DNA of 64,000 bases from Alisma plantago-aquatica (Eukaryota > Streptophyta > Magnoliopsida > Alismatales > Alismataceae): the NCBI GenBank assembly GCA_963693085.1, contig OY856409.1:660282591-660346590 (forward strand). The letters run 5' to 3'. Below the pieces are notes generated by a model, which worked only from the letters and a program-made list of their open reading frames with translations, searched no databases and had not been told where the DNA came from. Both the position numbers and the translations under genes were made by a program. Shown one piece after another: positions 45,650 to 58,158 of the stretch (within the stretch, counting starts at the first letter, position 1; every line of letters begins with the position of its first letter).

Positions 45650-47165
45650 AAACGGTTTCAACCCTCAACCACCAAACGGTTTGAAACCGTTTGGGTGCGT
45701 TGACCGTTTTCTAGGTTTGACTCCAAGACCGTATGACCTTAAGGTCATATGCCCAAACCGTTTGGGTGCGTTGACCGTTTGGAAAGGTTGACTTTCCAAA
45801 CCGTTTGAGCTTATACGGTTTGAAACCGTTTGATCAACTTGCCTTGAGATCGATTGGTCCAAACGACCTTGAGATCATTTGAGCCCAAACGGTCTTGAGA
45901 CAGTTTGGTCCAAATGTGCTCAAACCGTTTCAACCTCCAACATGGTTCAAAAGTTACAAATGTTTATGATTAAATATGTTGAAGCCCTCAATTGGCCAAA
46001 GCCATGTTAACCACTTATAAATTGAGTCAATTAGGACGAGCCTCAATCAATTGGACACCAAATTAACCCTCACTTGAAAGCCAATTAGGGTTAAGTCCAT
46101 CTCAATTAGAGTTTCCAATCGGATGGTCATCAATATTCAACAATGTGAATCAATTCAGGGTTGAACCTATCAATTGACCTCCAATTGGGCCCAAACTTGG
46201 CCCAAACGGTCTTGAGATCATTTGGATGACCTCCAAACGGTCTTGAGACCGTTTTCCCAAGAATTCATCAAAATCTAAGTTGATTTGATAGGGGTTGAAC
46301 CTTAATTAAGTCACAAATCAGCAATTTGATTATTTCAATAACCCACTATAATTGGGCCCTCAATTGATCAAATTACCTTAACCCTAGACCTCCAAACGGT
46401 CTTGGGTTGACACCAAACGGTCTTGAGACCGTTTTTATGAGTTCCAAACGGTCTGGAGACCGTTTTCCCATCCATCCTTTGGACTCTAGTGAAAATTCAT
46501 TAAGGTTTGATCTATTGAGTTAATCATCACATCAATACTTAATTGCAATATGATTTGGTACCTTTGGATCTTCAATTGGTCAACTATACTTGACCACATA
46601 CCTCTAAACGGTCTTGGGTGATTCCCAAATGGTCTTGAGACCGTTTGGATGATTCCCCAAACGGTCTTGAGACCGTTTGGGCTAATCAACCCAAAATCAC
46701 TAATTAACTCATTGGAATTTCTGCACTGATTTCAATTAGGATTTGCCCTGTTGATTAGCCTTCAATTCATGACTCGTTTGGAATTAAGCCATCAAATTTG
46801 GTGAGTCATTAATCAACATCATTATGAACAGTAATCCCAAACGGTCAATGCTTGGTCAACCATCTTCAACGGTCTTGAGACCGTTTGCCCAAAAAGGGCA
46901 AATTAAACAGATTGAAAAATCAGAACTTAATTCAATTGGATTTGCTAATTGATTTGCTTATATCTCACGATTCCTTTGGAGTTAACCCCTCAATTTATGT
47001 GGGTGATCAGCCTACATAATTAGGAACAGGATTCTCATACGGTCGTTGCTTGGTCAACTGGACCAAACGGTCTTGAAGACCGTTTGCCTCCATGCGACCC
47101 TGAAACCGTTTGCCCACCAAACGGTTGTGCAAACCGCATGGGCAATTGGTTAGGACCGTTTAGTA
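45650..47165 (-). repeat. Palindromic AAACGGTCT...AGACCGTTT array in the E5 left LTR
   Basis: At least eleven inverted units, such as CCAAACGGTCT, TG, AGACCGTTTGG at 46657-46680 (11-bp perfect stem), and variants at about 45673, 45814, 45887, 46203, 46235, 46415, 46446, 46628, 46868 and 47075. All lie downstream of the TATA box on the minus-strand transcript, within 2.1 kb, so they would be in the leader RNA. Confidence 0.88.
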
Positions 47166-47763
47166 AAGTGAAAATCCGTAGATAAGCATAGGAATTAACG
47201 CCCTTATCTTCTACCTCGAGAACAGTAGCAGTTCTTCATGATTTTGCTTGCAAGGATGCAAGGGAAGATAGGGAAGAAGAAGAACTAGCAACTATATGCA
47301 TAGAAAAAGATGTATAATCAAAGCATAAGGTTTAGAGTTATAAAACCCGCCTAAAGGTTGTTCCTTGAGCTCCAAGCTCCAAGCTTCAGGTCTTTAATGG
47401 TGTCTTTGAGATCCACAGGTCGGCCAAGGTGAATTCTCCAAGGAAAAGTTGGAAAGGAATGGCTAGAAAGATAGAGCTAGGTGAGCTAGCCATGAATTCA
47501 ACCTTGAAAATGAGTTTCCTCCAAGAATTCAAGCAAAAGGGATGATCCAAACTTACCTTGAACTCCCTGGTCGTTCTCTTATGCTCCAGAGCTCTGCCTT
47601 AGTTGGTTTGAGCAAGGGGGATAAGTGATGGAATGAAAGAAACGTTCCTTTGCTTGCAAAGGAAGTGATATATATATTTTGGGTGAAATTTCTCCATAAA
47701 GCTTCTACTTTATCCCATTTCTCATCTAAGTCCTTCCTTTATTCTTTGCTCGTCCCTACCCCT

Positions 47764-47771
47764 TATTTATA
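47764..47771 (-). promoter_or_regulatory. TATA box of the E5 left LTR
   Basis: On the minus strand TATAAATA, in CTTTATAAATAAGGGG, 597 bases from the LTR start. Other AT runs (about 47669-47680 and 48230-48242) are alternatives. Confidence 0.6.
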
Positions 47772-48370
47772 AAGACAAACTCCTTCTAAGGTCAAGAATT
47801 GAAGGCAAAGAGGATCATCCCATCACTAAAGCATACACATAAAAGGGCTATTATACATACACCTTGATTATTCAATCACAAAGGTGTTCTTTATTATATG
47901 ATTATTCAAATGAAGTGCCCTCTTCATCATTTCTACTCTAAATGATGACAAAAGTTATAAAAGATATTTTAGATGATGTATTTTACAAGTTCCACCCCTA
48001 AAATTGGGTAAATTGCACTTTACACCAATTTAGGGTTTTCAAGTACAGGGGTTACTTCCACAGCTGCACCTTGGTGCTCAAGCTTGGGAAATCCCTCAAA
48101 CTTCATCATAAACATCCTCATGATGTCTCAACATCAGAGGAACATCTCAACATGTGAAATTTGCAAGTTAATCCCTTAACTGGGTAATTTGCACATAGAT
48201 CCCTGTATTACAAAACAATGCTACAACTTTATATATATAAAGGAGCAAAATTGAAATATATGTTTCTGAGGAACTTAATTACATGTCCAAAGTTAATCAC
48301 AAGGATTTAATTACATATTTAGGCAAAACACCTAGGGTTAGTTCATAACCCAGGTCAGGGATGTTACAAA

Positions 48371-48383
48371 TTATCCACCCCTT
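48371..48383 (-). other. E5 polypurine tract, copy 1
   Basis: On the minus strand AAGGGGTGGATAA, two bases from the LTR start and just after GGGGACGAAATCC, the same layout as E1 and E4. Confidence 0.75.
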
Positions 48384-48417
48384 ACAAGGATTTCGTCCCC
48401 GAAATCGATAAAACGTA

Positions 48418-51400
48418 TTAAGAGAAAAGGGCAGGGTATTTCCTTCTCATCTCATCCTCTAGTTCCCAAGTGGCTTCTTCAACACCACAGTGGTTCCAGA
48501 GGACTTTCACAAGGCTTAAATCTTTCTTCTTTAAATTTTTAATTCTGTTATCAAGGATTGACACTGGTCCTTCCTCATAAGATATAGTATCATTCAATTC
48601 TACCTCCATAGGTTGTAGAATTGACTCAGTGTCTGGGTGACATTTCTTTAGCATAGAAATGTGAAACACGGGATGTAACCTCTGTAACTCTGGTGGCAGC
48701 TCTAGTTTATAGGCTACTTTTCCAATCCGTTCAATGATTGGATAAGGCCCCATAAATCTAGGAGCTAACTTCCCTTTCTTTCCAAAACGAAGGACTCCTT
48801 TCCAAGGCGAGACCTTGAGATACACTTTGTCTCCGACCTGGAACTCTAAGGGTCTACGACGCTTGTCAGCATAAGATTTCTGCCTATCCTGTGCAGTCTT
48901 GATCTGTTGTTGTATTACCTTAATCTTTTCTGTAGTTTGCTGCACAAGATCAGGTCCTAACAACTGATGCTCACCAGTCTCATACCAACACAAGGGTGAT
49001 CTACAACGTCTACCATACAAGGCTTCATAAGGTGCCATATCAATACTATGCTGATAGCTATTGTTATAGGCAAACTCTATCAAGCTTAGGTGTAGATCCC
49101 TACTTCCGGTAAACTGGAGAACACATGTTCTCAACAGGTCTTCCAAGGTCTGTATGGTCCTTTCCGACTGTCCATCAGTCTGTGGTAGAAAGGCCGTACT
49201 AAACCTTAAGTGGGTGCCTAAAGCATTATGAAGTTGTTCCCAAAAACGACTTGTAAACTGGGGACCTCTGTCAGAAACTATAGTGACAGGAACTCCGTGC
49301 AAACACACTATCTCTTGAACATACAACTGTGATAACCTTTCAGCAGAATAGGTTGTTTTGACAGGTAAGAAATGTGTTGTCTTAGTCAACCTATCTACAA
49401 CTACCCAAATGGAATCATGTCCTTTGCTTGTCCTGGGTAGGCCAACAACAAAGTCCATGGTAACATGGTCCCACTTCCACTGTGGTATGGGTAAAGGTTG
49501 CATTGTTCCTGCAGGCTTCTGGTGTTCAACTTTAACTTCCTGACACACAAGACACCTCAGAACAAACTCTGCAATATCCTTCTTCATTCCAGGCCACCAA
49601 TACATATCTTTCAAGTTTCGATACATCTTGGTGCTCCCTGGATGCATGGCATACATCAAAGAATGAGCTTCTTCCAGGACTAACTTCCTCACGTTGTCCA
49701 CATCCAGCACTATCATCCTCCCATGGTAACAGGCTATTTGATCATCTGAGTCATGGAAACCATCTCGTTTCTCACTACCATACTCCGATCTAATCTGCTG
49801 AACTACAGTATCACCTTGCTGTGCTTCCTTAATCTGCTCTCTAAGGGTAGGTTTAATGTGCATCTCAGCTAACAACTCGGCTAACAATGACACCTTCAAC
49901 TGCACATTGTCTTGTCTCAAAGAGATAAGCATATCCCTTCTAGAGCATACTAAAGAGTTTAGTTGTGCCCTTTCCATGGTTGATGTTGCTGATTTCCTAC
50001 TCAAGGCATCAGCAACCACATTAGCCTTCCCCGAATGGTAATCAATCGTACAATCGTAGTCCTTGATTGATTCCATCCAGCGGCGTTGTCTCATATTGAG
50101 CTCATGCTGAGAGAAGATGTACTTAAGGTTCTTATGGTCAGTGAAAATCTGAAACGTCTCTCCATAAAGATAATGTCTCCAGATTTTCAGGGTATGAACT
50201 ACAGCAGCTAACTCCAGATCGTGTGTCGGATAATTCTCTTTGTGTTTCTTAAGCTGTCGAGAAGCAAAAGAAATTACTTGTTTATCCTGCATCAACACAC
50301 ACCCTAGTCCATTCTTAGAAGCATCACAGAAAACTATATATCCTTTGCCTTGCTCAGGTAGCACAAGTACGGGTGCACTTGTCAACTTTTCCTTCAACAG
50401 TTGGAAAGATTTCTGACACTTATCACTCCAAACAAAAGGAACATCTTTCCAGGTCAACTTAGTCAAGGGTAAGGCTATGAAACTGAAATTCTTAATGAAC
50501 CTTCGATAATAGCTTGCTAACCCCAAGAAACTTCGAATCTTCGTCGGCGTCTTTGGCTGTTCCCACTGTAGAACAGATTCTACCTTTGTAGGGTCAACAC
50601 GAATTCCTGAGGCAGATATCACATGTCCAAGAAAAGATACCTCCGGCAGCCAGAACTCACACTTGCTAAACTTAGCATACAGCTTATGTTCTCTTAGCAA
50701 GGTCAAAGCTTGGCGAAGATGCTGCTCATGCTGCTGAGCATCCTTACTATAGATTAGAATGTCATCTATGAAGACGACAACACACTGATCAAGAAAGGGT
50801 CGAAAAACTCTATTCATGAGTTCCATGAATGCAGTCGGTGCATTGGTTAGTCCAAACGACATAACCGTGAACTCATAGTGACCATATCTTGTCCTAAAGG
50901 CAGACTTGGATATGTCACTATCCTTAATACGGAGTTGATGATATCCATACCTCAGGTCTATCTTTGAGAAGACGGTTGCACCACGCAACTGGTCAAAGAG
51001 ATCATCAATCCTCGGCAGAGGGTACTTATTCTTTATTGTTACTTCATTGAGTTGTTTATAATCAATGCACAACTGCATTGACCCATCTTTCTTTCTAACA
51101 AACAAAACCGGAGCACCCCATGGTGAAGTGCTTGGTCGGATAAAACCCTTCTCAAGTAACTCTTGAAGATGTTTCTTGAGTTCTGCCATCTCAGCAGGCG
51201 CCATCCTATACGGTGTCTGGGCTATAGGTTTCGTGTCTGGGATCAAATTGATTTCAAAATCAATTTCCCGAGGTGGTGGTATACCTGGAAGTTCTTCAGG
51301 AAACACATCCTCGAAATCCCTGACTATGGGAACTTCAGCAGGATTGGAACTTTCCTTGGTAACATCTACCACATGGGCCAAGAATGCATAACATCCTTGC

Positions 51401-52305
51401 CTCAACAGCTTATCAGCAACCATAGCTGATACAAGACAGGTGGGCAGAATCTTTCTTTCACCTTGAAAGATCCATGTGTTGCCTTCATCAGCAAACACAG
51501 CCAACTTGGATTCACAATCCAAGACAACTCTATATATTTCTAAGGTATCCATCCCGAGGATTATATCAAATCCTTGCATATCAAGTGGTATAAGGTCCAC
51601 TTGAATGCGATGATCAGAAAAGAAGAGGATGCAGGGAGAACATACCTCCTGCAAAACAGAAGACCCACTCAACGGAGTCTCCAACAACAAACTATATACC
51701 CTATGACTAACCGTCATATTGCAGTTACGAATCACTCTCCGAGTGATAAAAGAGTGCGTAGCACCCGGGTCAATCAGAACACATACAACACAGGATGTAG
51801 ACATATCAGAATATAAAAGTTCCATCTGACCTACCACTACCCGTGAATTGACCAATGCATCAGGTGGGTTCATAGCATAGAACCTTGCTATCGCCTGGTG
51901 TTGAGGTGGTGCTGATGATCCAGCTTGAGACGCTTGTCCACGTCCTCGAGCTGCTCCTTGAGATTGCCTTCTCTGATATCCCTGTTGACTCTGCCTCTGA
52001 GGTTGTGTCACACTGACAGGCCTAGATCGGCAGTCCTTCATCAAGTGTCCCACCTTCCCACAGTTGTAGCAACTTCTTTCCAGTTGTTGTGGTCTTGGTG
52101 GTCCAGTAACTGACATTGATACAGAACTGTGAGTCTCTTGTTGAGGTAGGCTTCGTCCCCTGCCTCTACTTGGTGACCACTGAGTTTGGGAGCTTGATCT
52201 GGGTGGTGGAGGGTTAGGTACAGAGAATCTCAGTTTCTTGAAATCCCTAGATGAAGAACCCTGGAACTGTGGATATCTTTTCTGGGTTTTCCTCTTCTCA
52301 ACCAC
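48418..52305 (-). CDS. pol: E5 copy 1 gag C-terminus and complete pol (protease-RT-RNase H-integrase-chromodomain)
   Basis: 1295 codons open, the best-preserved gene here. The first ATG is an internal Met; the real product would be one gag-pol polyprotein starting at 53058 in the same frame, but two stops separate them. Domains by residue: zinc knuckle C-X2-C-X4-H-X4-C 79-92; protease D179-P-G-A-T-H; RT about 385-560 with catalytic D450 and FIDD 512-515; RNase H about 655-770 with D661, E698, D723 and D766; integrase zinc ligands H881, H888, C918, C921, and catalytic D951, D1012, E1048 (35 residues between the last two); GPY motif at 1186; chromodomain about 1246-1293. Leu1040 replaces the His usual in the T-A-F-H-P-Q-T-D-G motif. 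It would copy and integrate the element in the nucleus or particle. Whether it is expressed is unknown. Confidence 0.93.
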   Translation of the reverse strand: MVEKRKTQKRYPQFQGSSSRDFKKLRFSVPNPPPPRSSSQTQWSPSRGRGRSLPQQETHSSVSMSVTGPPRPQQLERSCYNCGKVGHLMKDCRSRPVSVTQPQRQSQQGYQRRQSQGAARGRGQASQAGSSAPPQHQAIARFYAMNPPDALVNSRVVVGQMELLYSDMSTSCVVCVLIDPGATHSFITRRVIRNCNMTVSHRVYSLLLETPLSGSSVLQEVCSPCILFFSDHRIQVDLIPLDMQGFDIILGMDTLEIYRVVLDCESKLAVFADEGNTWIFQGERKILPTCLVSAMVADKLLRQGCYAFLAHVVDVTKESSNPAEVPIVRDFEDVFPEELPGIPPPREIDFEINLIPDTKPIAQTPYRMAPAEMAELKKHLQELLEKGFIRPSTSPWGAPVLFVRKKDGSMQLCIDYKQLNEVTIKNKYPLPRIDDLFDQLRGATVFSKIDLRYGYHQLRIKDSDISKSAFRTRYGHYEFTVMSFGLTNAPTAFMELMNRVFRPFLDQCVVVFIDDILIYSKDAQQHEQHLRQALTLLREHKLYAKFSKCEFWLPEVSFLGHVISASGIRVDPTKVESVLQWEQPKTPTKIRSFLGLASYYRRFIKNFSFIALPLTKLTWKDVPFVWSDKCQKSFQLLKEKLTSAPVLVLPEQGKGYIVFCDASKNGLGCVLMQDKQVISFASRQLKKHKENYPTHDLELAAVVHTLKIWRHYLYGETFQIFTDHKNLKYIFSQHELNMRQRRWMESIKDYDCTIDYHSGKANVVADALSRKSATSTMERAQLNSLVCSRRDMLISLRQDNVQLKVSLLAELLAEMHIKPTLREQIKEAQQGDTVVQQIRSEYGSEKRDGFHDSDDQIACYHGRMIVLDVDNVRKLVLEEAHSLMYAMHPGSTKMYRNLKDMYWWPGMKKDIAEFVLRCLVCQEVKVEHQKPAGTMQPLPIPQWKWDHVTMDFVVGLPRTSKGHDSIWVVVDRLTKTTHFLPVKTTYSAERLSQLYVQEIVCLHGVPVTIVSDRGPQFTSRFWEQLHNALGTHLRFSTAFLPQTDGQSERTIQTLEDLLRTCVLQFTGSRDLHLSLIEFAYNNSYQHSIDMAPYEALYGRRCRSPLCWYETGEHQLLGPDLVQQTTEKIKVIQQQIKTAQDRQKSYADKRRRPLEFQVGDKVYLKVSPWKGVLRFGKKGKLAPRFMGPYPIIERIGKVAYKLELPPELQRLHPVFHISMLKKCHPDTESILQPMEVELNDTISYEEGPVSILDNRIKNLKKKDLSLVKVLWNHCGVEEATWELEDEMRRKYPALFS

Positions 52306-53058
52306 AGATCTCTCTATCCTTCAGACTGACTCAACGAAGGTAGAGAATCTCTCTCGGTTTTCTAAGGCAGACACAGGGGTTGATATATCAGCATTCAAAC
52401 CCTTCTCGAATCTCCTGATTCTTTCCTCTTCTTTGGCAGCCATGTGCGGACAGAACCGCAGCAACTCCATGAACTTAGCTTCATACTCGCTAATGCTCAT
52501 CATGCCCTACCTCAATCTCTCAAAATGAGAGATCTTCTCGTCTAGGAAGGTCTTTGGAAAATATCTATTGATAAATTCCCGATGAAACTCTTCCCACGAG
52601 GACTCTATCCCAGGTCTCTTCTGCTCTTCCATGTTCCACCAGTGACCAGCACTACCTTTGAGAAGATAGACAGCATGTCTAACCTTCTCAGCCTCCGGGA
52701 TATTAAGAATCCTGAAAGCCTTCTCCAACTCTGTTAACCATAGATCAGCATCTGCGGGGTCGGCAGTCCCAAAGTACTCGGTAGCTCCGACACGACGAAG
52801 TCGCTCGAACGTCTTACCAATAGCTTGTCCTTCAGGCTGGGCAGGTGTCCTAGGTGCAGGCATGGGCATCATGTCGGTGATGTGTGTCATGGCAGTCATA
52901 AACTGTCCGAACATAGTTTGAACAGCTGGGTTACCCATATCAGCTGGGTCAAACTGGGGTGGTTCAGGTGCAGGCTGTTCTATTTCTGGAACCCTTGCAC
53001 CGCCTCGAGGTGCACTAGCACTACTCTCTGCCACGTACTCATCATGTGGCTCTGCCAT
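52306..53058 (-). pseudogene. gag: E5 copy 1 gag, two in-frame stops
   Basis: The start is the ATG at 53058 (MAEPHDEYVAESS), 115 bases from the primer site. A Pro-rich N-terminus is followed by GQAIGKTFERLRRVGATEYF, DADLWLTELEKAFRIL, KVRHAVYLLKGSAGHWW and a W-EEF..EFINRYFPKTFL stretch. A TAG at 52507-52509 breaks it after FERLR; copy 2 has Gln there. A TGA at 52321-52323 breaks it again before RIERSV; copy 2 has the same TGA, while E1 and E3 have Arg. After that stop the frame runs into the 1295-codon pol. Confidence 0.92.
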
Positions 53059-53172
53059 CCTTATGTATCTTCTTCTCCTGAGGAGCAGAAGATTCTATTA
53101 GATAAGGAAGAGATACTAAGGATAGACTCGACATCCTAAGTCCTATGCCTCTGTAGACTCAGCGAACCTAGA

Positions 53173-53184
53173 GCTCTGATACCA
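53173..53184 (-). other. E5 primer binding site, copy 1 (initiator tRNA-Met)
   Basis: TGGTATCAGAGC on the minus strand, six bases from the LTR end at 53191. Confidence 0.92.
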
Positions 53185-53190
53185 CTTAAT

Positions 53191-56100
53191 TGTGGGCTCT
53201 GATCTCCAAAACACGATATAAACACGATTTAAACGTAGCGGAAGCGATTCGATTAGCAACGGAATACCAAAAATCAGCGGAAATTAAAACTTTTTGAGAT
53301 AAAGCATTGAAACCATAAAACTTCCTTCATAAAAGGAGATAAACTGTTTACATCTCAGATAATTACTTCTTGAGTAATTATATACAACATGATACAAAAT
53401 CTCAAGAACTCATAACCAAAATCTCAGACTACAAGACTCCAAGACCTGAGAGTACAGAGGACACATAGGACTGACTCTAACTACACCACATGGCAGGCTA
53501 AATCTCCACCTGAGATTTTACTGCTGCCCCTGGTGCTGCTGCTGCTGAGACTGGTCACCTGTAGACCTGTTCCTCCGTCCTCGACGTCCACCTAAAAAGT
53601 TGAAGTCTATAGGGTGAGACAATTTTACATAATTGTCCCAGCGACAGTTATAACTCTCCGCCAGAAGCTTTATTATAGCACCTCAAAGAATAACTTAAAC
53701 AGTAAAAGCTTCACTGTATTCAACATCAGATATAATAGTAAGCATGAGTTCAATAGTTATGAAATATGAAAACATTTGCACTATATAGTGTAACATCAAT
53801 CAATCAACTCGTAGTTATCTCTAACAGGTGTGTTACGCTGTAGATTAGGTTTTTCAAACATTACTTTTATGCCCTGTGGAGATGAGGTTTACCACACATA
53901 CTCCAACCAATCACTGCTAAGTGCCTCGGTATCATACTAGGTCATCAAAAGAGCCGGATTCTCATGACCTTCACCTTCCTCGGTCAGTAAGAGGATTACT
54001 TGTAGGACATCTTGTGCCTCTACTATAATAGCTTACCAGGGTAATCTGGTCCTTTGCTATTTTAGAGTTACAGTGGCATTCTGTACTCTCTACATCATCA
54101 GGAGATTTCATGTTTATCTTCCACTGATACGGATATATGTGCTTTCTTCGTCATCGGGAGGTTTCATGTTTACCATCCACTGATACGGTATGTAATTGTA
54201 GTGAAGGATTGACGGATTGCACATCTACATCAAACACCTACACTAGGATGTAAGGTTCTACACATCCATATACCCCACATACTCAAAAGTATGTGATCTA
54301 AAAGTTCCCTTAGGAAAACCTATTTCACCATCATTTGATCTCTAACAATGATGGATCTATGATCAGGTCTCTACATTACACTTGATTAGTTAGGTACATT
54401 CAGTATTCTTTTAACATCATACATTTTTCTTCAAACAAAAACATTAGCTTAACAGCTATGAAAGGAGAATACTAAATGTAACAAGCCTAACTCTCATCAA
54501 TCATCATTTCTCAATACATTCATCACAAGTCATCTCTAAAGCATGACCTTGATGGTATTTATGGCTCTCATAGCCCATTTAATTCATAGATTGCCATTGA
54601 CAAGGCATCAAGATATTTTACTATTCATAACGCTAACAACATGTTTTCAATGAATATAGCATCATCATCCATACCTAGATATGATCATCTTCATATCAGA
54701 ACCTGCAAGGTTAATTCAACTGATAAAAGCAATTCAAATCAAGAATTATACTTTCCACTCTTGCCATAAGAGCTAAGTTCCCTGATTCTCATCAATTAGG
54801 GTTTACTATTCACATTACATGCCATCACCCTAGAATTAGGGTTTATTATTCACCTCATGGCGAATTGAACTCATATCATCATCATGTATGAGAAACATCA
54901 TCATTAAAGCTCCTAGATAAGATTAAAATTCACTAAACATCATAATTAGGGTTTCCATGGTCTCACATAGGTGGATCATACCCTAATCATGCACATTCAT
55001 GTGTATTGAAGGTACTTTACTTAAGTTTCCACTATAAAAGGGTACTTTCTCTCTCTTATGATACTTTCTCTCTCCTCTTACTAGTAGATGGTGATAACAC
55101 CACTCTATATCAGGTTGGGTTAATTCCTTATTGACTAGCATAAGCCAAAACATCATTAACATGTGATTAGGGTTTTATTAGAAAAAGGTATTACTCAATT
55201 AAACCCCTCAAGGGTATTTTGGTAATTTACCTCATGATCACCATCATGGGTCAATTCATTAATCACTTAGTCCCTTAATGTTCTAAGTTACCATTAGGGT
55301 TTAGATTAGATCACCATTGAACCAATTACAACTTCAAGTGATTAAGTATAAATAACCTTGACAACCTCCAAACGGTTTCAACCCTCAACCACCAAACGGT
55401 TTGAAACCGTTTGGGTGCGTTGACCGTTTGCTAGGTTTGACTCCAAGACCGTATGACCTCAAGGTCATATGCCCAAACCGTTTGGGTGCGTTGACCATTT
55501 GGAAAGGTTGACTTTCCAAACCGTTTGAGCTTATACGGTTTGAAACTGTTTGATCAACTTGCCTTGAGATCGATTGGTCCAAACGACCTTGAGATCGTTT
55601 GAGCCCAAACGGTCTTGAGACCGTTTGGACCCAAATGGTCTTGAGACCGTTTGGCCTCAAACGGTCTTGAGACCGTTTGGTCCAAATGTTCTCAAACCGT
55701 TTGGACCTCCAACATGGTTCAAAAGTTACAAATGTTTATGATTAAATATGTTGAAGCCCTCAATTGGCCAAAGCCATGTTAACCACTTATAAATTGAGTC
55801 AATTAGGATGAGCCTCAATCAATTGGACACCAACTTAACCCTCAATTGAAAGCCAATTAGGGTTAAGTCCATCTCAATTAGAGTTTCAAATCGGATGATC
55901 ATCAATATTCAACAATGTGAATCAATTCAGGGTTGAACCTATCAATTGACCTCCAATTGGGCCCAAACTTGGCCCAAACGGTCTTGGGATCGTTTGGATG
56001 ACCTCCAAATGGTATTGAGACCGTTTTCCCAAGAATGCATCAAAATCTAAGTTGATTTGATAGGGGTTGAACCTTAATTAAGTCACAAATCAGAAATTTG

Positions 56101-58109
56101 ATTATTTCAATAACCCACTATAATTGGGCCCTCAATTGATCAAATTACCTTAACCCTAGACCTCCAAACGGTCTTGGGTTGACACCAAACGGTCTTGAGA
56201 CCGTTTGGATGAGTTCCAAACGGTCTTGAGACCATTTTTCCATCCATCCTTTGGACTCTAGTGAAAATTCATTAAGGTTTGATCTATTGAGTTAATCATC
56301 ACATCAATACTTAATTGCAATATGATTTGGTACCTTTGGATCTTCAATTGGTCAACTATGCTTGACCCCAGACCTCTAAACGGTCTTGGGTGATTCCCAA
56401 ATGGTCTTGAGACCGTTTGGGCTAATCAACCCAAAATCACTAATTAACTCATTGGAATTTCAGCACTGATTTCAATTAGGATTTGCCCTATTGATTAGCC
56501 TTCAACTCATGACTCGTTTGGAATTAAGCCATCAAATTTGGTGAGTCATTAATCAACATCATTATGAACAGTAATCCCAAACGGTCAATGCTTGGTCAAC
56601 CATCTTAAATGGTCTTGAGACCGTTTGCCCAAAAAGGGCAAATTAAACAGATTGAAAAATCAGAACTTAATTCAATTGGATTTACTAATTGATTTCCTTA
56701 TATCTAACGATTCCTTTGGAGTTAACCCCTAAATTTTTGTGGGTGATCAGCCTATATAATTAGGAATAGGATTCTCATACGGTCGTCGCTTGGTCAACTG
56801 GAACAAATGGTCTTGAAGACCGTTTGCCTCCATGCGACCCTGAAACCGTTTGCCCACCAAACGGTTGTGCAAACCGCATGGGCAATTGGTTAGGACCGTT
56901 TAGTAAAGTGGAAATCCGTAGATAAGCATAGGAATTAACGCCCTTATCTTCTACCTCGAGAACAGTAGCAGTTCTTCACGATTTTTCTTGCAAGGATGCA
57001 AGGGAAGATAGGGAAGAAGAAGAACTAGCAACTATATGCATAGAAAAAGATGTATAATCAAAGCATAAGGTTTAGAGTTATAAAACCCGCCTAAAGGTTG
57101 TTCCTTGAGCTCCAATCTTCCAAGCTTCAGGTCTTTAATGGCGTCTTTGAGCTCCACAGGTCGGCCAAGGTGAATTCTCCAAGGAAAAGTTGGAAAGGAA
57201 TGGCTAGAAAGATAGAGCTAGGTGAGCTAGCCATGAATTCAACCTTGAAAACAAGTTTCCTCCAAGAATTCAAGCAAAAGGGATGATCCAAACTTACCTT
57301 GAACTCCCTGGTCATTCTCTTATGCTCCAGAGCTCTGCCTTAGTCGGTTTGAGCAAGGGGGATAAGTGAGGGAATGAAAGAAACGTTCCTTTGCTTGCAA
57401 AGGAAGTGATATATATATTTTGGGTGAAATTTCTCCATAAAGCTTCTACTTTATCCCATTTCTCATCTAAGTCCTTCCTTTCTTCTTTGCTCATCCCTAC
57501 CCCTTATTTCTAAAGACAAACGCCTTCGAAGGTCAAGAATTGAAGGCAAAGAGGATCAACCCATCACTAAAGCATACACATAAAAGGGCTATTATACATA
57601 CACCTTGATTATTCAATCACAAAGGTGTTTTTTATTATATGATTATTCAAATGAAGTGCCCTCTTCATCATTTCTACTCTAAATTATGACTAAAGTTATG
57701 AAAGATATTTTAGATGATGTATTTTACAAGTTGCACCCCTCAAATTGGGTAAATTGCACTTTACACCAATTTAGGGTTTTCAAGTACAGGGGTTGCTTCC
57801 ACAGCTGCACCTTGGTGCTCAAGCTTGGGAAATCCCTCAAACTTCATCATAAACATCCTCATGATGTCTCAACATTAGAGGAACATCTCAACATGTGCAA
57901 TTTGCAAGTTAATCCCTTAACTGGGTAATTTTCACATAGATCCCTGTATTACAAAACAATGCTACAACTTTATATATATAAAGGAGCAAAATTGAAATAT
58001 ATGTTTCTGAGGAACTTAGTTACATGTCCAAAGTTAATCACAAGGATTTAATTACATATTTAGGCAAAACACCTAGGGTTAGTTCATAACCCAGGTCAGG
58101 GATGTTACA
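53191..58109 (-). repeat. E5 middle LTR (shared: 5' LTR of copy 1, 3' LTR of copy 2)
   Basis: 4919 bases, very similar to the left LTR and 20 bases longer overall. In the palindrome array (about 55370-56900) it has extra units at 55610-55705 but lacks one that the left LTR has at 46650-46680. The TATA site is changed at 57505-57512 (minus strand TAGAAATA). The polypurine tract of copy 2 is at 58112-58124. No gene is visible. Confidence 0.93.
55370..56900 (-). repeat. Palindromic AAACGGTCT...AGACCGTTT array in the E5 middle LTR
   Basis: Same kind of array as 45650-47165. At 55610-55705 three near-perfect units stand in a row where the left LTR has a single degenerate one. Confidence 0.88.
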
Positions 58110-58158
58110 AATTATCCACCCCTTACAAGGATTTTGTCCCCGAAATCGATAAAACGTA

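Larger units (their letters stand above)
43470..48368 (-). repeat. E5 left LTR (3' LTR of copy 1)
   Basis: 4899 bases. On the minus strand: start at 48368, TATA box at 47764-47771, then palindromic motif arrays (47165-45650), an AT-rich part with several CCCTAAT/ATTAGGG motifs, the conserved CTGTACTCTCAGGTCT block (43721-43736) and the end at 43470. No gene is visible. Confidence 0.93.

Noticed and set aside
57098..57286. Short + strand frames at 57098-57286 and 57686-57928 inside the E5 middle LTR as host exons
   Set aside because: They lie within the LTR, antisense to the element. The left LTR has similar sequence with changes that alter or break the frames, and no conserved domain is visible.
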